Source: DASWOJ01 sp964242325
GTDB lineage: Bacteria > Pseudomonadota > Alphaproteobacteria > Acetobacterales > Acetobacteraceae
DNA length: 6,103 nucleotides
Reading direction: 5' to 3'
Assembly: GCA_964242325.1 (NCBI GenBank)
Contig: CAXTCI010000261.1
Span: 1-6,103 of the forward strand
The notes beneath the pieces are model-generated. The model saw nothing but the letters and a program-made list of their open reading frames with translations. It did no database searches and was not told the DNA's origin. Shown here one piece after another: positions 1-5,979 of this stretch. Position 1 is the stretch's first letter; every line of letters starts with the position of its first letter. The translations under genes were made by a program, and so were the position numbers.

Positions 1-38
1 TGGCCCAACCCGACGACCAGGGTGCGCAGCGGGGTCAC
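1..38 (-). CDS. Partial start of probable Gfo/Idh/MocA-type oxidoreductase (cut by window edge)
   Basis: Only the first 12 codons are inside the window. They begin with GTG at 38 and read MTPLRTLVVGLG. The GTG overlaps the TGA of the upstream permease in a GTGA tetranucleotide, so translation is probably coupled to it. A short basic/polar start followed by a hydrophobic strand ending in V-G-L-G is how NAD(P)-binding Rossmann folds begin (GxGxxG). Gfo/Idh/MocA oxidoreductases commonly have this start and are often encoded in sugar ABC transporter operons, where they oxidise or reduce the imported sugar or polyol. The overlap is seen in the sequence. The family is inferred from 12 residues plus context and could be wrong, since many Rossmann enzymes start the same way. 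An ATPase subunit, the other expected neighbour, fits these residues less well. Confidence 0.45.
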   Translation of the reverse strand, partial: MTPLRTLVVGLG

Positions 39-886
39 TTTACCGCCCCGGCGGTGATGCCTCGGATCAGTTGTCGGGAGAACAGCAGATACAGCACCAG
101 CACCGGCAGCACCGCCAGGGTCAATGCGGCCAGCACGGCGTTCCAGTTGGTGACGAACTGGCCGATGAACGCCTGGGCGCCGAGCGTCACCGTCCGGGTC
201 GCCTCGCCCGGCGCCACGATCAACGGGAACCATAGGTCGTTCCAGATCGGGATCATGGTGAACACGGCGACGGTCGCGACCGCCGGGCGCACCAGCGGCA
301 GCACGAGGCGGAAGAAGATCGTGTATTCCGACAGACCGTCTATGCGCCCGGCGTCCTTCAGGTCCTTCGACACGCCCTGCATAAACTCGCCGAGGATGAA
401 CACGGCGATGGGCAGGCCCTGCGCCGTGTAGATCAGGATCAGCGCCAGGTGCGTGTTCACCAGGTCCGCCGCGACCATGATGTTCAGGATCGCCACTGTC
501 CCCAACCGGATCGGCACCATGATGCCGAGCGCCAGGAACAGCCCGAGCAGGCGGTTGCCGCGGAACCGGTATTCGCTGAGCGCGAAGGCCGCCATGGCGC
601 CGAACAGCAGCACCGCCGCCAGCGACCCCACCGTCACGATTAGGCTGTTGCCGAAGTAGCGCATGAACGCGCCCTGCCCCAGCACCGTCCGGTAGCCAAT
701 CATGTCGAAGGTCGCAGGCCCTGGCAGGCTGAGCGGCGCCCCGAAGATGCCTGCCCGGGACTTGACCGAGTTCATCACTACGAGCAGCACCGGCCCAAGG
801 CAGAGCGCTGTGTAGAGCAGCAGCACTAAGTGGACCGCACCCCTACGCAACGGCAGGGCGCGCGCCTGGCGCAAGGTCCCGCTCAC
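35..886 (-). CDS. Carbohydrate ABC transporter permease, MalG type (second inner-membrane subunit)
   Basis: A 283-residue integral membrane subunit of a sugar importer, the usual size for the MalG/UgpE group. Start chosen: GTG at 886, which overlaps the TGA of the preceding permease as GTGA. The frame stays open further upstream but there it lies antisense-free inside the other permease and has no membrane-protein character. Membrane segments lie near residues 18-38, 83-103, 113-138, 145-167, 202-220 and 250-270. The cytoplasmic EAA loop that docks on the ATPase is at about 174-201 (KDAGRIDG, then LP at 196-197). W215-N216-D217 follows in the next helix, as is usual in this group. The C-terminus RGITAGAVK is characteristic of MalG-like permeases. 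No strong Shine-Dalgarno precedes the GTG, which fits translational coupling. Substrate cannot be read from the sequence. Confidence 0.93.
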   Translation of the reverse strand: MSGTLRQARALPLRRGAVHLVLLLYTALCLGPVLLVVMNSVKSRAGIFGAPLSLPGPATFDMIGYRTVLGQGAFMRYFGNSLIVTVGSLAAVLLFGAMAAFALSEYRFRGNRLLGLFLALGIMVPIRLGTVAILNIMVAADLVNTHLALILIYTAQGLPIAVFILGEFMQGVSKDLKDAGRIDGLSEYTIFFRLVLPLVRPAVATVAVFTMIPIWNDLWFPLIVAPGEATRTVTLGAQAFIGQFVTNWNAVLAALTLAVLPVLVLYLLFSRQLIRGITAGAVK

Positions 887-1863
887 AGTTGGTAACGCCG
901 CATCCGCGACTGGATGCCGAACAGGTAGGCCGACACCCCCGCCAGGATGATCAGGAACATCATCGTCGCGATGGCAGCGCCCATGTTGGCGTCGCCAAGC
1001 TGCAACTGGTTGCCGAAGAAGGTGCGGAACAGGAAGGTGCCCAGGATGTCGGTGGCGAAGTTCGGCCCGGCATTCGCGCCGTTCACCGTATAGATCAGGT
1101 CGAAGGCGTTGAAGTTGCCGACAAAGGTCAGGATGGAACAGATGCCGATCGTCGGCCAGATCAACGGCAGCTTGACCTTCCAGAACTGCGCGAAGCCGGT
1201 GATCCCGTCGATCTCTGCGGCCTCGATCAGCTCGTGCGGAATGGCCAGCATCGCCGCGTAGATCAGCATCATGGGGATGCCCACGTATTGCCAGACGGAG
1301 ATCAGGGCGAGCGTGGTGAGCGCGGTCGCCTCCTGCCCCAGCCACGGGTGGAACCAGCCGCGCAGCCCGACCGCGCCCAGCAGCGTCGGCGCCACGCCCC
1401 AGAGCGGGCTGAGGATCAGCTTCCAGGTGAAGCCGACGACCACGAAGGACAGCATGGTCGGCAGGAAGAACGCCGTCCGGTAGAACGCCGCTCCGCGCAA
1501 CCGGGGCAGCGACAGCAACGCCGCAAGGGCGATCCCAACCGGGTTCTGCAGCAGGATGTGGAAGGCGAAGAAGTAGAAGTTGTGGCGCAGCGCCGCCCAA
1601 AAGTGTTCCGACCACCTGGGATCGGCCAGCAGCACGCGGAAGTTGTCGAGGCCGACGAACACCGGCGCGTGCTCGACGCTGCGATACAGCGCGAGCCGCA
1701 GCGTGTCGGCCAGCGGCACGATCATCAGGGCGGTATAGACCAGCAGGGCCGGCGCCAGGAACAAGGCGATGTGCCAGCGCCGGGCACGGGCCGGCGCCGC
1801 CTCGCTGGCCGCCGCGACCGGCAGCAAGGGGGCATCGGCCGCGAGCCGCTCAACCCCGGCCAT
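883..1863 (-). CDS. Carbohydrate ABC transporter permease, MalF/UgpA type (first inner-membrane subunit)
   Basis: Pairs with the following MalG-type subunit to form the sugar channel. From the chosen start it has 326 residues, normal for the group: about 28 cytoplasmic residues (ASEAAPARARR before the membrane), a first helix near 31-52, then helices near 97-118, 133-155, 180-205, 237-255 and 295-315. The EAA loop is clear: EAAEIDGITGF starting at residue 214, then LP at 232-233. Start choice: ATG at 1863 has GGAG at 1870-1873, six bases away. In-frame ATGs also occur at 1884, 1899, 1929 and 1944 (the last gives 353 residues), but those extra residues are mostly a low-complexity 5-residue repeat and lack a comparable ribosome site. 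The start is therefore moderately uncertain; the gene identity is not. The TGA overlaps the next gene's GTG. The stop of the binding-protein gene lies 129 bp upstream. Confidence 0.93.
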   Translation of the reverse strand: MAGVERLAADAPLLPVAAASEAAPARARRWHIALFLAPALLVYTALMIVPLADTLRLALYRSVEHAPVFVGLDNFRVLLADPRWSEHFWAALRHNFYFFAFHILLQNPVGIALAALLSLPRLRGAAFYRTAFFLPTMLSFVVVGFTWKLILSPLWGVAPTLLGAVGLRGWFHPWLGQEATALTTLALISVWQYVGIPMMLIYAAMLAIPHELIEAAEIDGITGFAQFWKVKLPLIWPTIGICSILTFVGNFNAFDLIYTVNGANAGPNFATDILGTFLFRTFFGNQLQLGDANMGAAIATMMFLIILAGVSAYLFGIQSRMRRYQL

Positions 1864-1869
1864 ATGCGG

Positions 1870-1873
1870 CTCC
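1870..1873 (-). promoter_or_regulatory. Shine-Dalgarno GGAG deciding the MalF-type permease start
   Basis: GGAG on the minus strand lies six bases before ATG 1863. It is the best ribosome site among the five in-frame ATGs available at this end of the gene, the others having only AGG-type partial matches. Confidence 0.5.
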
Positions 1874-1884
1874 GCCTTTGTCAT

Positions 1885-1944
1885 TGCCCGGCCTGCCATC
1901 CGCGGGCCTGGCGTCGCCCGACCTGGCATTCCCCGACCTGCCAT
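1885..1944 (-). repeat. Four tandem 15-bp degenerate repeats at the permease 5' end
   Basis: On the minus strand, four contiguous 15-base units occupy 1944-1930, 1929-1915, 1914-1900 and 1899-1885. The first reads ATGGCAGGTCGGGGA; the others differ at 2 to 6 positions. The unit length is a multiple of three, so if translated they give a 5-residue repeat of the form M/T-A/P-G-R/P-G/A/R. Units 1, 2 and 4 begin with ATG, and another ATG (1884) follows directly. Each unit has an AGG followed by G/C-rich bases and then ATG or ACG, so the array resembles reiterated weak start sites. It lies between the binding-protein stop and the preferred permease start. Confidence 0.8.
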
Positions 1945-1971
1945 CTACGGATCGCACGGCGGGCGTTCCGG

Positions 1972-1991
1972 CAGCCGACGCGTCGCCGCTG
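1972..1991 (-). other. Possible intercistronic hairpin just after the binding-protein stop
   Basis: The sequence contains the perfect 10-bp palindrome CGACGCGTCG (1976-1985). With flanking CAGC (1972-1975) and GCTG (1988-1991) it can fold into an RNA stem of 3+4 pairs with a 4-base loop and a 2-base bulge. It starts one or two bases past the TAG of the binding-protein gene. Hairpins at this place in sugar ABC operons are known to protect the binding-protein mRNA and lower permease expression (malE-malF is the classic case). No T-tract follows, so it is not a convincing terminator. The stem is short and the role is inferred. Confidence 0.3.
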
Positions 1992-1992
1992 G

Positions 1993-3255
1993 CTATTTCC
2001 CCGGCTTGTACCAGCTATCCAGGCCTTTTTGCAGCTTCTGCGCCGCCTGCTCCGGCGTTTCGGTGCCGTTGATCACGTTGGCCGACTCGACCCAAACCTC
2101 GTTCTCAAGGTTCGGCGTGCCGCGCGACAACATCTGGTAGGTCGAACGCATGGTGGACTTGCACTCCTGGCGGAACGCCAGGAACTGCTGGGCCAGCGGG
2201 TTGGTGACCGGCACCGGCTGCGTCTGCATGCTGTAGAAGCCCGGCAGCGAGTCCGAATACACTTTGGCGAACTCCGGCGACGCCACCCATGCCAGGAATG
2301 CCTTGGCTGCGTCGGCGTTCTTGCCATGCGCGTTCATGCCGAAGGCGATGTCGGGGTGGTCGGACACATAGCAGGGATCACCCGCCTTAGGCACCGGCGG
2401 CGGGAACGCACCCATCTTGAACTGCGCCTGGCTTTCGAACTGCGCGATCTCCCAGGACCCCGCGGGATAGATCGCCGCCCGGCCCAAGGTGAACAGGTTC
2501 TGGCTATCCGGATAGGACTGCGCCTTGTAGCCATCGCCCAGATACGGCCCCCACTTGGCCAGCTCCTGCAGCGGCGCGACAAACGCCGGGTCGGTCAGCT
2601 TTGCCGTACCGCCGATCAGCGCCTTGCGCCCGTCCTCGCCGTGCCAGTAGTTCGGGCCGATGTTCTGGTAGCCCATCGTCGCCGCCTCCCACTGGTCGGG
2701 GGTGCCCATGGCGAGCGGCACGTAGGTGCCGTCCTTCTTGAGCTTGTCGAGGTCGGTGAAGAACTCCGCATCCGTCTTGGGCGGCTGGGCGATGCCGGCC
2801 TTGGCGAACGCGTTCTGGTTGTAGATGAAGCCGTGCAGCACCGCCGCGGCCGGCACGCAATAGGCGGTCTGGCCGTCGTCGGTGGACCAGCCGGCCTTGG
2901 ACACGGCGTTGAAGTTGTCCATGCCGGGGATGGCGTTGACGCCGGCCAACTGCCCCTTCTTGAACAGCTCCAGCGAGGCGTCGAACGGGCGGCAGGCGAT
3001 GATGTCGCCCGCAGTGCCGGCGTCAAGCTTGGAGTTCAGCGCGGCGTTGTATTCCTTGGGCGCCGTCGGCTGGAAGTTGAGCTTGATGCCGGGGTGGGTC
3101 TTCTCGAAGACGGGGATGATCTTATCCTGCCAGATCTGCAGGTCGTCGTTGCGCCAGCTTTCGATGATGAGCGTCGTGTCCGCCGCGAGGGCCGGAGGCG
3201 CGAGGAGGGCCGCGCCAGACAGGAACAAAGCGGCGGCCTTGGTCGTCATCTTCAT
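1993..3255 (-). CDS. Periplasmic sugar-binding protein of the ABC importer (SBP family 1, MalE/UgpB-like)
   Basis: A 420-residue solute receptor that delivers a sugar or related compound to the two permeases encoded downstream. Start: ATG at 3255, preceded by GGAGG with a 7-base spacer. An in-frame ATG at 3282 lacks such a site and would put nine extra residues before the signal peptide. Residues 1-24 are a Sec signal peptide: basic start (MKMTTK), hydrophobic core (AAALFLSGAALLA), and an A-L-A cleavage site before ADTT. There is no lipobox cysteine, so a free periplasmic protein is expected. Family hallmarks: the first strand plus W34 (LIIESW), YNQNAFAKAG at 145-154, GRAAIYPAGSW at 258-268, and a C-terminal helical part ending GLDSWYKPGK. 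Four cysteines (88, 133, 295, 365) could form disulfides. It is the first gene of the operon. Substrate specificity is not readable from the sequence. Confidence 0.95.
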   Translation of the reverse strand: MKMTTKAAALFLSGAALLAPPALAADTTLIIESWRNDDLQIWQDKIIPVFEKTHPGIKLNFQPTAPKEYNAALNSKLDAGTAGDIIACRPFDASLELFKKGQLAGVNAIPGMDNFNAVSKAGWSTDDGQTAYCVPAAAVLHGFIYNQNAFAKAGIAQPPKTDAEFFTDLDKLKKDGTYVPLAMGTPDQWEAATMGYQNIGPNYWHGEDGRKALIGGTAKLTDPAFVAPLQELAKWGPYLGDGYKAQSYPDSQNLFTLGRAAIYPAGSWEIAQFESQAQFKMGAFPPPVPKAGDPCYVSDHPDIAFGMNAHGKNADAAKAFLAWVASPEFAKVYSDSLPGFYSMQTQPVPVTNPLAQQFLAFRQECKSTMRSTYQMLSRGTPNLENEVWVESANVINGTETPEQAAQKLQKGLDSWYKPGK

Positions 3256-3262
3256 TCGGCAT

Positions 3263-3267
3263 CCTCC
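3263..3267 (-). promoter_or_regulatory. Strong Shine-Dalgarno GGAGG for the binding-protein gene
   Basis: GGAGG on the minus strand, seven bases before ATG 3255. It settles the start over the upstream in-frame ATG at 3282 and fits high translation of the receptor relative to the permeases. Confidence 0.8.
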
Positions 3268-3277
3268 GTTGCGGCGG

Positions 3278-3292
3278 AGCATCGCAGATGCT
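3278..3292. promoter_or_regulatory. Perfect 6-bp inverted repeat, operator-like or leader hairpin
   Basis: AGCATC, three bases (GCA), then GATGCT: a perfect dyad 23 bases upstream of the binding-protein ATG and about 10 bases before its Shine-Dalgarno. The position suits either a repressor operator or a 5' UTR hairpin influencing translation. Sugar operons are often controlled by LacI-type repressors, which bind such dyads, but no regulator gene is in the window and the half-site does not identify a family. Confidence 0.4.
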
Positions 3293-3474
3293 TCGCCAGT
3301 GTGGTCAGGCCATAGGTTCCCGGCCCTGCGGCTGCACCATCCTCAGCCGTGCTCGACGGGACCACCGGCGCGGCGGGACCGCTGGCCGGAAATCGGGACA
3401 CCTCCGAAGCCCGCCCCATCTTGCCGTCCCTGCGGGGGTGGCGGACCTACAAGGCCAGCGTGTTGCCTGACAGC

Positions 3475-3503
3475 ATCCCATACCAACAGCCTGCCTTGGT
3501 CAA
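3475..3503 (-). promoter_or_regulatory. Candidate sigma-70-type promoter for the transporter operon
   Basis: On the minus strand, TTGACC (3503-3498) matches the -35 consensus at five of six bases. It is followed after 17 bases by TGGGAT (3480-3475), a poor -10 match at three of six; TATGGG two bases earlier is an alternative. The leader to the ATG would be about 215 bases. TGTTG (3461-3465) and CAACA (3484-3488) form a loose dyad around the -10. Only the -35 and the spacing are good. Confidence 0.28.
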
Positions 3504-3531
3504 CGCCTTTGTGTCCAATGGCCTAGGGGAA

Positions 3532-3545
3532 CGGCGCGTTCGCCG
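3532..3545 (-). terminator. Weak terminator-like hairpin after the glycosyltransferase
   Basis: About 30 bases past the glycosyltransferase TGA, the minus strand has CGGCG-AACG-CGCCG, a 5-bp GC stem with a 4-base loop, followed by TTCCCCT. The stem is sound but the following tract is T-poor, so it may only pause transcription or have no role. Confidence 0.25.
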
Positions 3546-3576
3546 AGCCGCACGAGGCCCGGCTATCCCCGGCGGC

Positions 3577-4761
3577 TCAGGCCTCCGCACGCCGGAGCGC
3601 GGCAGCCCCGGTCCGGGATGCGGCGACGACGCGCCCGATCAGGTCCACCGTCCTGGCGCGCATGGAGACGACGCCGTACTGCGACTGCGCCCGTGCTTCC
3701 GCACGATCCAACTGCGCCGCCGATCCCAAGGGGTTCGCCAGCACGGCGGCTACCGCAGCCGCCAGGGCGGGAACATCCTCCGGTGGGACCAGCGTTCCCG
3801 CCGTGCCGCCCTCCAGGATCTCGGACGGAGCGCCGGTGTCGCTGGCGATCAACGGCACCCGCATCAGCATCGCTTCGATCAGCGTGCGGCCGAACGGCTC
3901 CGGATCAACCGAGGGGTGGATCACGGCGTCGCACGCCTGCATCAGCCGGGGCACGTCGGACCGCTGGCCGAGGAACTGCACACGGTCGGCGATGCCGAGG
4001 TCGCGGGTCAGCTCGTGCAGGGTGCGCGCATAGGCATGTTCACCGAACAGGGCGTCCCCGGCCAGGATGCAGCGCACACCGGGAAGGCGGGCCAGGGCTT
4101 GCAGCACGACATGCTGGCCCTTCCAGGGCGCAAGGCGGCTGAACACCCCGATCAGCGGCCCCGGCGGCAGCCCGAGCTGCTCGCGCAACGCCTGTGGCGG
4201 CAGCGGATCACGCACCAGGTCAATGCCGTTCGGGATCACGTGCACCAGCCCTTCCCGGCCGCCGGCCGCCGTGAAGGCCGCCGCCGCGACCTCCGAGGGG
4301 ACGATCACCCGGGCCGCGCAGCGATTGGCCAGCCCGACCTGCAAGCGCCGCTGTCCCTGGCCGAAGTGCTCGGAGCTGATGATGTCGTGCAGATGCCAGA
4401 TCAGCGGACGCCGGGCCAGGGTCGCCGCGGCTGACGCGAGGACGAACGCCTTTTGCGAGTTCGCATAGATCACGTCATGCCGGCGCGCAGCCGATGCCAG
4501 CCCGAGCGTGGTCGCCGCCAGCCGGCCCGCAACCGGCAATGCCCGCAGCAAGCTGCTGTCCCGCCGGACGCTTGCCAGGCCGCCGCCCCAGCGCGCTACC
4601 TGGACCTGCACCCCACGGCTCCGCATGCCGACGTTCAGCGGTCCTTCCTCGAACAGGTAGGCCGAGGCGCCTGCCCAGGCTTGCACCAGGTCCAGCAGGA
4701 CCAGCTCGGCGCCTGCGCCGGTGCTGGTGTGGTTGACGAACAAGACCCGGGGGCTGGGCAT
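3577..4761 (-). CDS. Glycosyltransferase family 4 (GT-B fold), complete
   Basis: A 394-residue retaining glycosyltransferase of the GT4 type, which transfers a sugar from a nucleotide-sugar donor to a lipid, glycan or other acceptor on the cytoplasmic side of the membrane. N-terminal Rossmann domain: strand VLFVNHTSTGAGAEL (6-20) with the glycine-rich acceptor loop, YANSQKAF (99-106) and HLHD (123-126). IPNGID (176-181) marks the interdomain junction. C-terminal donor domain: GVFSRLAPWKGQ (205-216), whose R209 and K214 are the usual phosphate-binding pair. The EX7E motif is intact (E288 in DPEPFG, E296 in LIEAM), followed by PLIASDTGAPSEIL. Length and motifs are complete. Start: ATG 4761 is the only ATG after the in-frame stop at 4795-4797; no clear Shine-Dalgarno precedes it. 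It stands alone here, so its product (capsule, exopolysaccharide, LPS, glycolipid) cannot be assigned. Confidence 0.92.
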   Translation of the reverse strand: MPSPRVLFVNHTSTGAGAELVLLDLVQAWAGASAYLFEEGPLNVGMRSRGVQVQVARWGGGLASVRRDSSLLRALPVAGRLAATTLGLASAARRHDVIYANSQKAFVLASAAATLARRPLIWHLHDIISSEHFGQGQRRLQVGLANRCAARVIVPSEVAAAAFTAAGGREGLVHVIPNGIDLVRDPLPPQALREQLGLPPGPLIGVFSRLAPWKGQHVVLQALARLPGVRCILAGDALFGEHAYARTLHELTRDLGIADRVQFLGQRSDVPRLMQACDAVIHPSVDPEPFGRTLIEAMLMRVPLIASDTGAPSEILEGGTAGTLVPPEDVPALAAAVAAVLANPLGSAAQLDRAEARAQSQYGVVSMRARTVDLIGRVVAASRTGAAALRRAEA

Positions 4762-5327
4762 CAGCGTGCAGCCGGGGCGAGTTGGACGCGGCGATCATGG
4801 AGGGTCGGGACCAAAGCAGCCGGCCGCCCCTCGGCAGCGCCGCCCCGGCCAGCACTGGTCAAGCCACCGCTTACGCCCAAGGGCGGTGCGGGCAACGGCC
4901 ACTCCGGCTGGTCTCGGGGATGACCCGGCAGTATCGCCGACCGCTCCGATACAGAAGCGTGGCTTCCGAAGATGGCCGGACCGAAAACCGTGCTGGCTGA
5001 AGTCTGCGCTGCTGGCGACATGGCGGCGGCGCTTGCGGCGCGCCGTGTGAAGTTGTCGTGACCGATCGAAGCCGGAACGCAACGCTTGCTCGGGCGGCAC
5101 ATAGTCATCCTCGACGTACCTTCTCGGCCGTTTGGGTCAGCCGGTCTGATCCGGTCGTACCTTGGCAGTAGTGCCCATACTCGGTGCGCGGCGAGTCATG
5201 TTTCGTTATGATGCCGAACGGGCCTGTCGTTCCACGTTGCAGTGGTCTTCTGACCGGACTGAGACCGGGCCGCCGCGCCGTGCCGACGGGCGGGGCGCTC
5301 CGGCAGTCCGGCCGACTTGGCTGACCT
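4762..5327. other. Gene-free stretch upstream of the glycosyltransferase
   Basis: About 560 high-GC bases in which I see no convincing gene on either strand. Several frames of 60-115 codons are open, as expected at this GC content, but their translations are rich in R, P, A and S with no domain, membrane segment or repeat. The right part may be decayed mobile-element DNA, since it abuts the transposase relic beginning near 5328, but I could not match it to the missing C-terminal half of that transposase in any minus-strand frame. The glycosyltransferase promoter should lie here; no clear -35/-10 pair was seen. Confidence 0.5.
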
Positions 5328-5566
5328 CCTCAACGCCCCAGCCATAGACTGCTTGCCGCCCGGCTTTGGCCGGCGCCGCTTCAACGTGCTGGGAAGTAAC
5401 CGGCCGATGCGCTGCTCGCAGTCGCGGATGTTCTCACACGACACGGTCATGCCCTGGCCACAAGGATCGCCTCTCCATCGTGCAGGCTCAGGCTGAAGCA
5501 TCGGTGAAGCCGTGCCACGTGCCCGGTCACCTAGGCCAGAAAGCGCAAGCGGCAGCAGCGGCCAGC
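5328..5566 (-). pseudogene. Decayed IS6-family transposase fragment (N-terminal third, frameshifted)
   Basis: Reading the minus strand, one frame gives RFLA-stop-VTG (5545-5522) and then GHVARLHRCFSLSL and HDGEAILVARA down to 5450. A second frame continues from 5450 as MTVSCENIRDCEQRIGRLL, then KRRRPKPGGK and QSMAGALRR down to 5328. Joined, these follow the IS6-family pattern as I recall it: RFPPEVIGHAVWLYxRFxLSxRDVExxLAxRG, then VSYExIRxWxxRFG, then RRRPxPGDKWHxDEVF. The joint needs one extra G in the GGG at 5453-5455, so a single-base deletion explains the frameshift. The stop at 5531-5533 is a TAG where the family has Glu. The first catalytic Asp-Glu of the DDE triad reads Ala-Gly (5342-5337). 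The C-terminal two thirds, including the other catalytic residues, are missing. The family call is from memory of the motif. Confidence 0.6.
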
Positions 5567-5751
5567 GCGCGTCGTCAGTCCAGCCAAGCCGCCGCAAACC
5601 CAGAGACCGCCGGCCCGGCAAATCCCGGCAAAGTCGCCCGGCTCAGCACTATGAATTTGAGAGGCGTCCCAACGTGGAAGGTAAGTTGATGACAGGACGG
5701 CGGTCATGCCTGGAGCTGTTCTATCCGTAACAACTCATGTGCCTTTATGCC

Positions 5752-5772
5752 CCTAGCGATGAGGATGCTAGG
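5752..5772. other. Inverted repeat CCTAGC / GCTAGG
   Basis: A perfect 6-bp stem with a 9-base loop at the left of the low-GC leader. No T-tract follows on either strand, so a terminator is unlikely. It could be a protein-binding dyad or chance. Confidence 0.3.
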
Positions 5773-5807
5773 TCAGTTCTTCCCAGTGGACTCTCGCCAT
5801 GGGAAAT

Positions 5808-5823
5808 GATCGAACAAACGATC
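5808..5823. other. Inverted repeat GATCG / CGATC
   Basis: A perfect 5-bp dyad with 6 bases (AACAAA) between the arms, a typical geometry for a helix-turn-helix regulator site. It lies about 160 bases upstream of the beta-helix gene and directly before the TTGACC at 5829. Short enough to be chance. Confidence 0.3.
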
Positions 5824-5913
5824 CTCTCTTGACCATTGTGGCAGTAGCTGCAATCACGATCCCGAGAGAGCGAAGCAACGCACAGGCACCAGAAACATCC
5901 ATTCGACACTGAA

Positions 5914-5924
5914 ATTAGAGTAAT
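5914..5924. other. AT-rich dyad ATTA-GAG-TAAT
   Basis: A perfect 4-bp AT-rich dyad with a 3-base centre, 56 bases upstream of ATG 5980. Its place close to the expected promoter suggests a possible regulator site; a dyad this short is weak evidence alone. Confidence 0.2.
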
Positions 5925-5966
5925 CGAGACCGCTTCTGCTCTTTGTTAGTGGATGTTACATTTATC

Positions 5967-5970
5967 GGAG
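5967..5970 (+). promoter_or_regulatory. Shine-Dalgarno GGAG for the beta-helix-like gene
   Basis: GGAG ends nine bases before ATG 5980. Two other ATGs (5972, 5975) are only one and four bases from it and open a different, non-protein-like frame, so this site supports the 5980 start. Confidence 0.65.
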
Positions 5971-5979
5971 AATGATGCC

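Larger units (their letters stand above)
3256..3576 (-). other. Intergenic leader between glycosyltransferase and sugar-transporter operon
   Basis: These 321 bases hold no convincing gene. A plus-strand reading frame crossing them continues deep into the glycosyltransferase antisense and is not protein-like. Elements seen are the Shine-Dalgarno, an inverted repeat at 3278-3292, a possible promoter at 3475-3503 and a GC hairpin at 3532-3545 past the glycosyltransferase stop. This is the natural place for the transporter operon's promoter and operator. Confidence 0.6.
5567..5979. other. Intergenic region with GC drop, upstream of the beta-helix gene
   Basis: No convincing gene. Up to about 5700 the DNA is GC-rich like the rest. 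From 5701 to 5980 it falls to about 49% GC by my count (137 of 280), unlike any other part of the window. It includes a short direct repeat (CCCGGCAAA twice, 5614-5632, period 10) and three small dyads listed separately. It should hold the promoter of the plus-strand gene at 5980. TTGACC at 5829-5834 is a good -35 hexamer, but no acceptable -10 follows at 16-18 bases. Confidence 0.5.

Noticed and set aside
887..1615. Upstream extension of the MalG-type permease frame to 526 residues.
   Set aside because: The extra part overlaps the other permease in a different frame and shows no membrane pattern. The GTG at 886 with its GTGA overlap gives the normal family length.
889..3315. An 808-codon open plus-strand frame opposite the receptor and first permease.
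   Set aside because: It is antisense to two well-supported genes. Its translation is full of R, Q, H, E and G with no domain character, the usual mirror of high-GC codon use.
3349..4434. A 361-codon plus-strand frame across the leader and antisense to the glycosyltransferase.
   Set aside because: Composition and lack of motifs mark it as a shadow of the minus-strand GT4 gene, whose catalytic motifs are complete.
4761..5108. A 115-codon minus-strand frame whose TGA overlaps the glycosyltransferase ATG as TGATG, suggesting coupling.
   Set aside because: The overlap is neat, but the protein is S/P/A/R-rich with no recognisable feature, and other frames over the same DNA look equally plausible.
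5230..5679. 10-bp inverted repeat TTCCACGTTG (5230-5239) / CAACGTGGAA (5670-5679) bracketing the transposase relic, possible insertion-sequence ends.
   Set aside because: A 6-kb window is expected to hold many 10-bp inverted pairs by chance. The spacing (about 450 bp) is shorter than an intact IS6 element, and the arms do not resemble the IS6 end I know (GGCACTGTTGCAAA).
5835..5853. TGGCAG...TGCA resembling a sigma-54 (-24/-12) promoter.
   Set aside because: The GG and GC elements are 10 bases apart instead of the required 12, a spacing sigma-54 does not tolerate.
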